Assembly: GCF_029227915.1 (NCBI RefSeq)
Contig: NC_079887.1
Span: 1,302,001 to 1,366,000, forward strand
Direction: 5' to 3'
Source: Hydractinia symbiolongicarpus
Lineage: Eukaryota; Cnidaria; Hydrozoa; Anthoathecata; Hydractiniidae
DNA length: 64,000 nucleotides
The position numbers were made by a program, and so were the translations under genes. Shown here piece after piece: positions 63,701 to 64,000 of the stretch (positions within the stretch are counted from its first letter, which is position 1; each line of letters begins with the position of its first letter). The notes under the pieces were generated by a model. It was not told the DNA's origin. It did not search any database and saw only the letters and a program-made list of their open reading frames with translations.

Positions 63701-64000
63701 TCATTTCCCGAACGATTTTTTAAATTATTATTTCACCACTAAAGCCCATGAGACTTGTAGTTTTTAAAAATGTTTTCATTTTGATGAGACGCTGAGAAAA
63801 AGAAGTTTAATCGCCGGCGAACGAAAACCAGCCATTTCCCGTAAATCCCGGACTCGGCCCGTATAGTCAAATGTATACAAAGAAAGTACCCAAGGAGTAA
63901 ACTCATTTCCCGAACGATTTTTTAAATTATTTTTTCACCACTAAAACGCATGAGACTTGTAGTTTTCAAAAATGTTTTTATTTTTGATGAGACACTGAAT
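60720..64000 (+). repeat. Right copy of the 10,113-bp-offset duplication, cut by the window end
   Basis: Matches 50607-53887 with scattered private changes, for example gactcttaaagaaagtgg near 61772, cgatttattaaatt near 62710, actcggttcgtatag near 63256 and gacactg near 63991. The match is still continuing at the last base, so the duplicated segment is longer than what can be seen here. Confidence 0.9.
63155..63346 (+). repeat. 192-bp monomer with the same 11-bp deletion (copy 4)
   Basis: Same breakpoint at 63270/63271, 10113 bp after copy 1, with which it shares acccgggatg. It also has a private change, actcggttcgtatag. Confidence 0.92.

Larger units (their letters stand above)
1..64000 (+). 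repeat. 203-bp satellite DNA array filling the window
   Basis: The segment starting acttgtag (or acttgcag) recurs at 1, 204, 407, 610, 813, 1016, 1219 and so on to the window end, a step of 203 bp broken only by small indels. That gives about 315 monomers. Every monomer I read runs in the same direction, and no unique DNA, transposon or gene interrupts the array. Hand count on the consensus gives about 76 G+C in 203 bp (37%). Monomers differ by roughly a few to fifteen percent, while copies of the same higher-order unit are nearly identical. Tandem satellites of this kind usually lie in centromeric, pericentromeric or subtelomeric heterochromatin; which one applies here is not visible. Orientation '+' is arbitrary. 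Confidence 0.98.

Noticed and set aside
1-64000. CRISPR array
   Set aside because: There are no short repeats with unique spacers; the whole 203-bp unit is repeated without non-repeated sequence between copies.
1-64000. Transposon or LTR origin of the array
   Set aside because: No terminal inverted repeats, target-site duplications, transposase or reverse transcriptase similarity, or orientation switches were seen in the window.

Overview
The whole 64 kb window is one uninterrupted tandem satellite DNA array. The basic monomer is 203 bp, giving about 315 copies, all in the same orientation. I found no protein-coding gene, rRNA, tRNA, transposon, CRISPR array, origin or unique flanking sequence, and neither array edge lies inside the window. 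The sequence is eukaryotic in character: a nucleosome-sized, AT-rich (about 37% GC by hand count), head-to-tail satellite with nested higher-order repeats (HORs). I cannot name the species. CpG is over-represented in the consensus monomer (12 seen, about 7 expected from base composition). That argues against a heavily methylated vertebrate or plant genome and weakly favours an invertebrate or another lineage with little CpG methylation. A centromeric, pericentromeric or subtelomeric location is plausible but not shown by the sequence.

Monomer layout, counting from 'acttgtag' as position 1: an inverted repeat with a 4-nt loop at 12-33; a GC-rich core at about 61-110 holding gccggc and the motifs atttcccg and aaatcccg; a gtatac palindrome near 122-127; a second atttcccg near 154-161; an AT-rich tract at about 165-184; and a tail 'caccactaaaacgcatgag' or 'caccactaaagcccatgag'. 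Monomers fall into recurring subtypes defined by a few linked substitutions and short indels.

Layout by region. 1-1.7 kb: a 6-mer (1218 bp) and an internal doubled dimer (406 bp). 1.7-7.8 kb: mixed monomers. 7.8-12.3 kb: an 11-mer HOR of 2234 bp, twice. 12.3-14.95 kb: mixed. 14.95-20.43 kb: a 9-mer HOR of 1827 bp, three times. 20.4-21.9 kb: mixed, with a segment shared with 1.8-2.4 kb. 21.9-27.4 kb: a 2028-bp HOR followed by 810-bp and 607-bp duplications. 27.4-29.2 kb: mixed, including the one clear out-of-phase junction (71 bp). 29.2-32.1 kb: 1419 bp, twice. 32.5-34.1 kb: 813 bp, twice. 34.1-39.3 kb: mixed. 39.3-40.6 kb: 610 bp, twice. 41.5-48.2 kb: a family of 4-, 6-, 6-, 7-, 5- and 5-mer HORs built from the same monomer types. 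48.2-64 kb: nested duplications with offsets 812, 1206, 3642/3845, 7080 and 10113 bp, the last running off the window end.

Nothing here works as an operon or gene set. The biology is in the repeat: its homogenisation by unequal exchange, its secondary-structure potential and its possible chromatin role. The many short reading frames of about 60-125 codons on both strands are by-products of the repeat and are not annotated as genes. Copy boundaries were found by reading and comparing diagnostic variants, so most are good to a few tens of bases.
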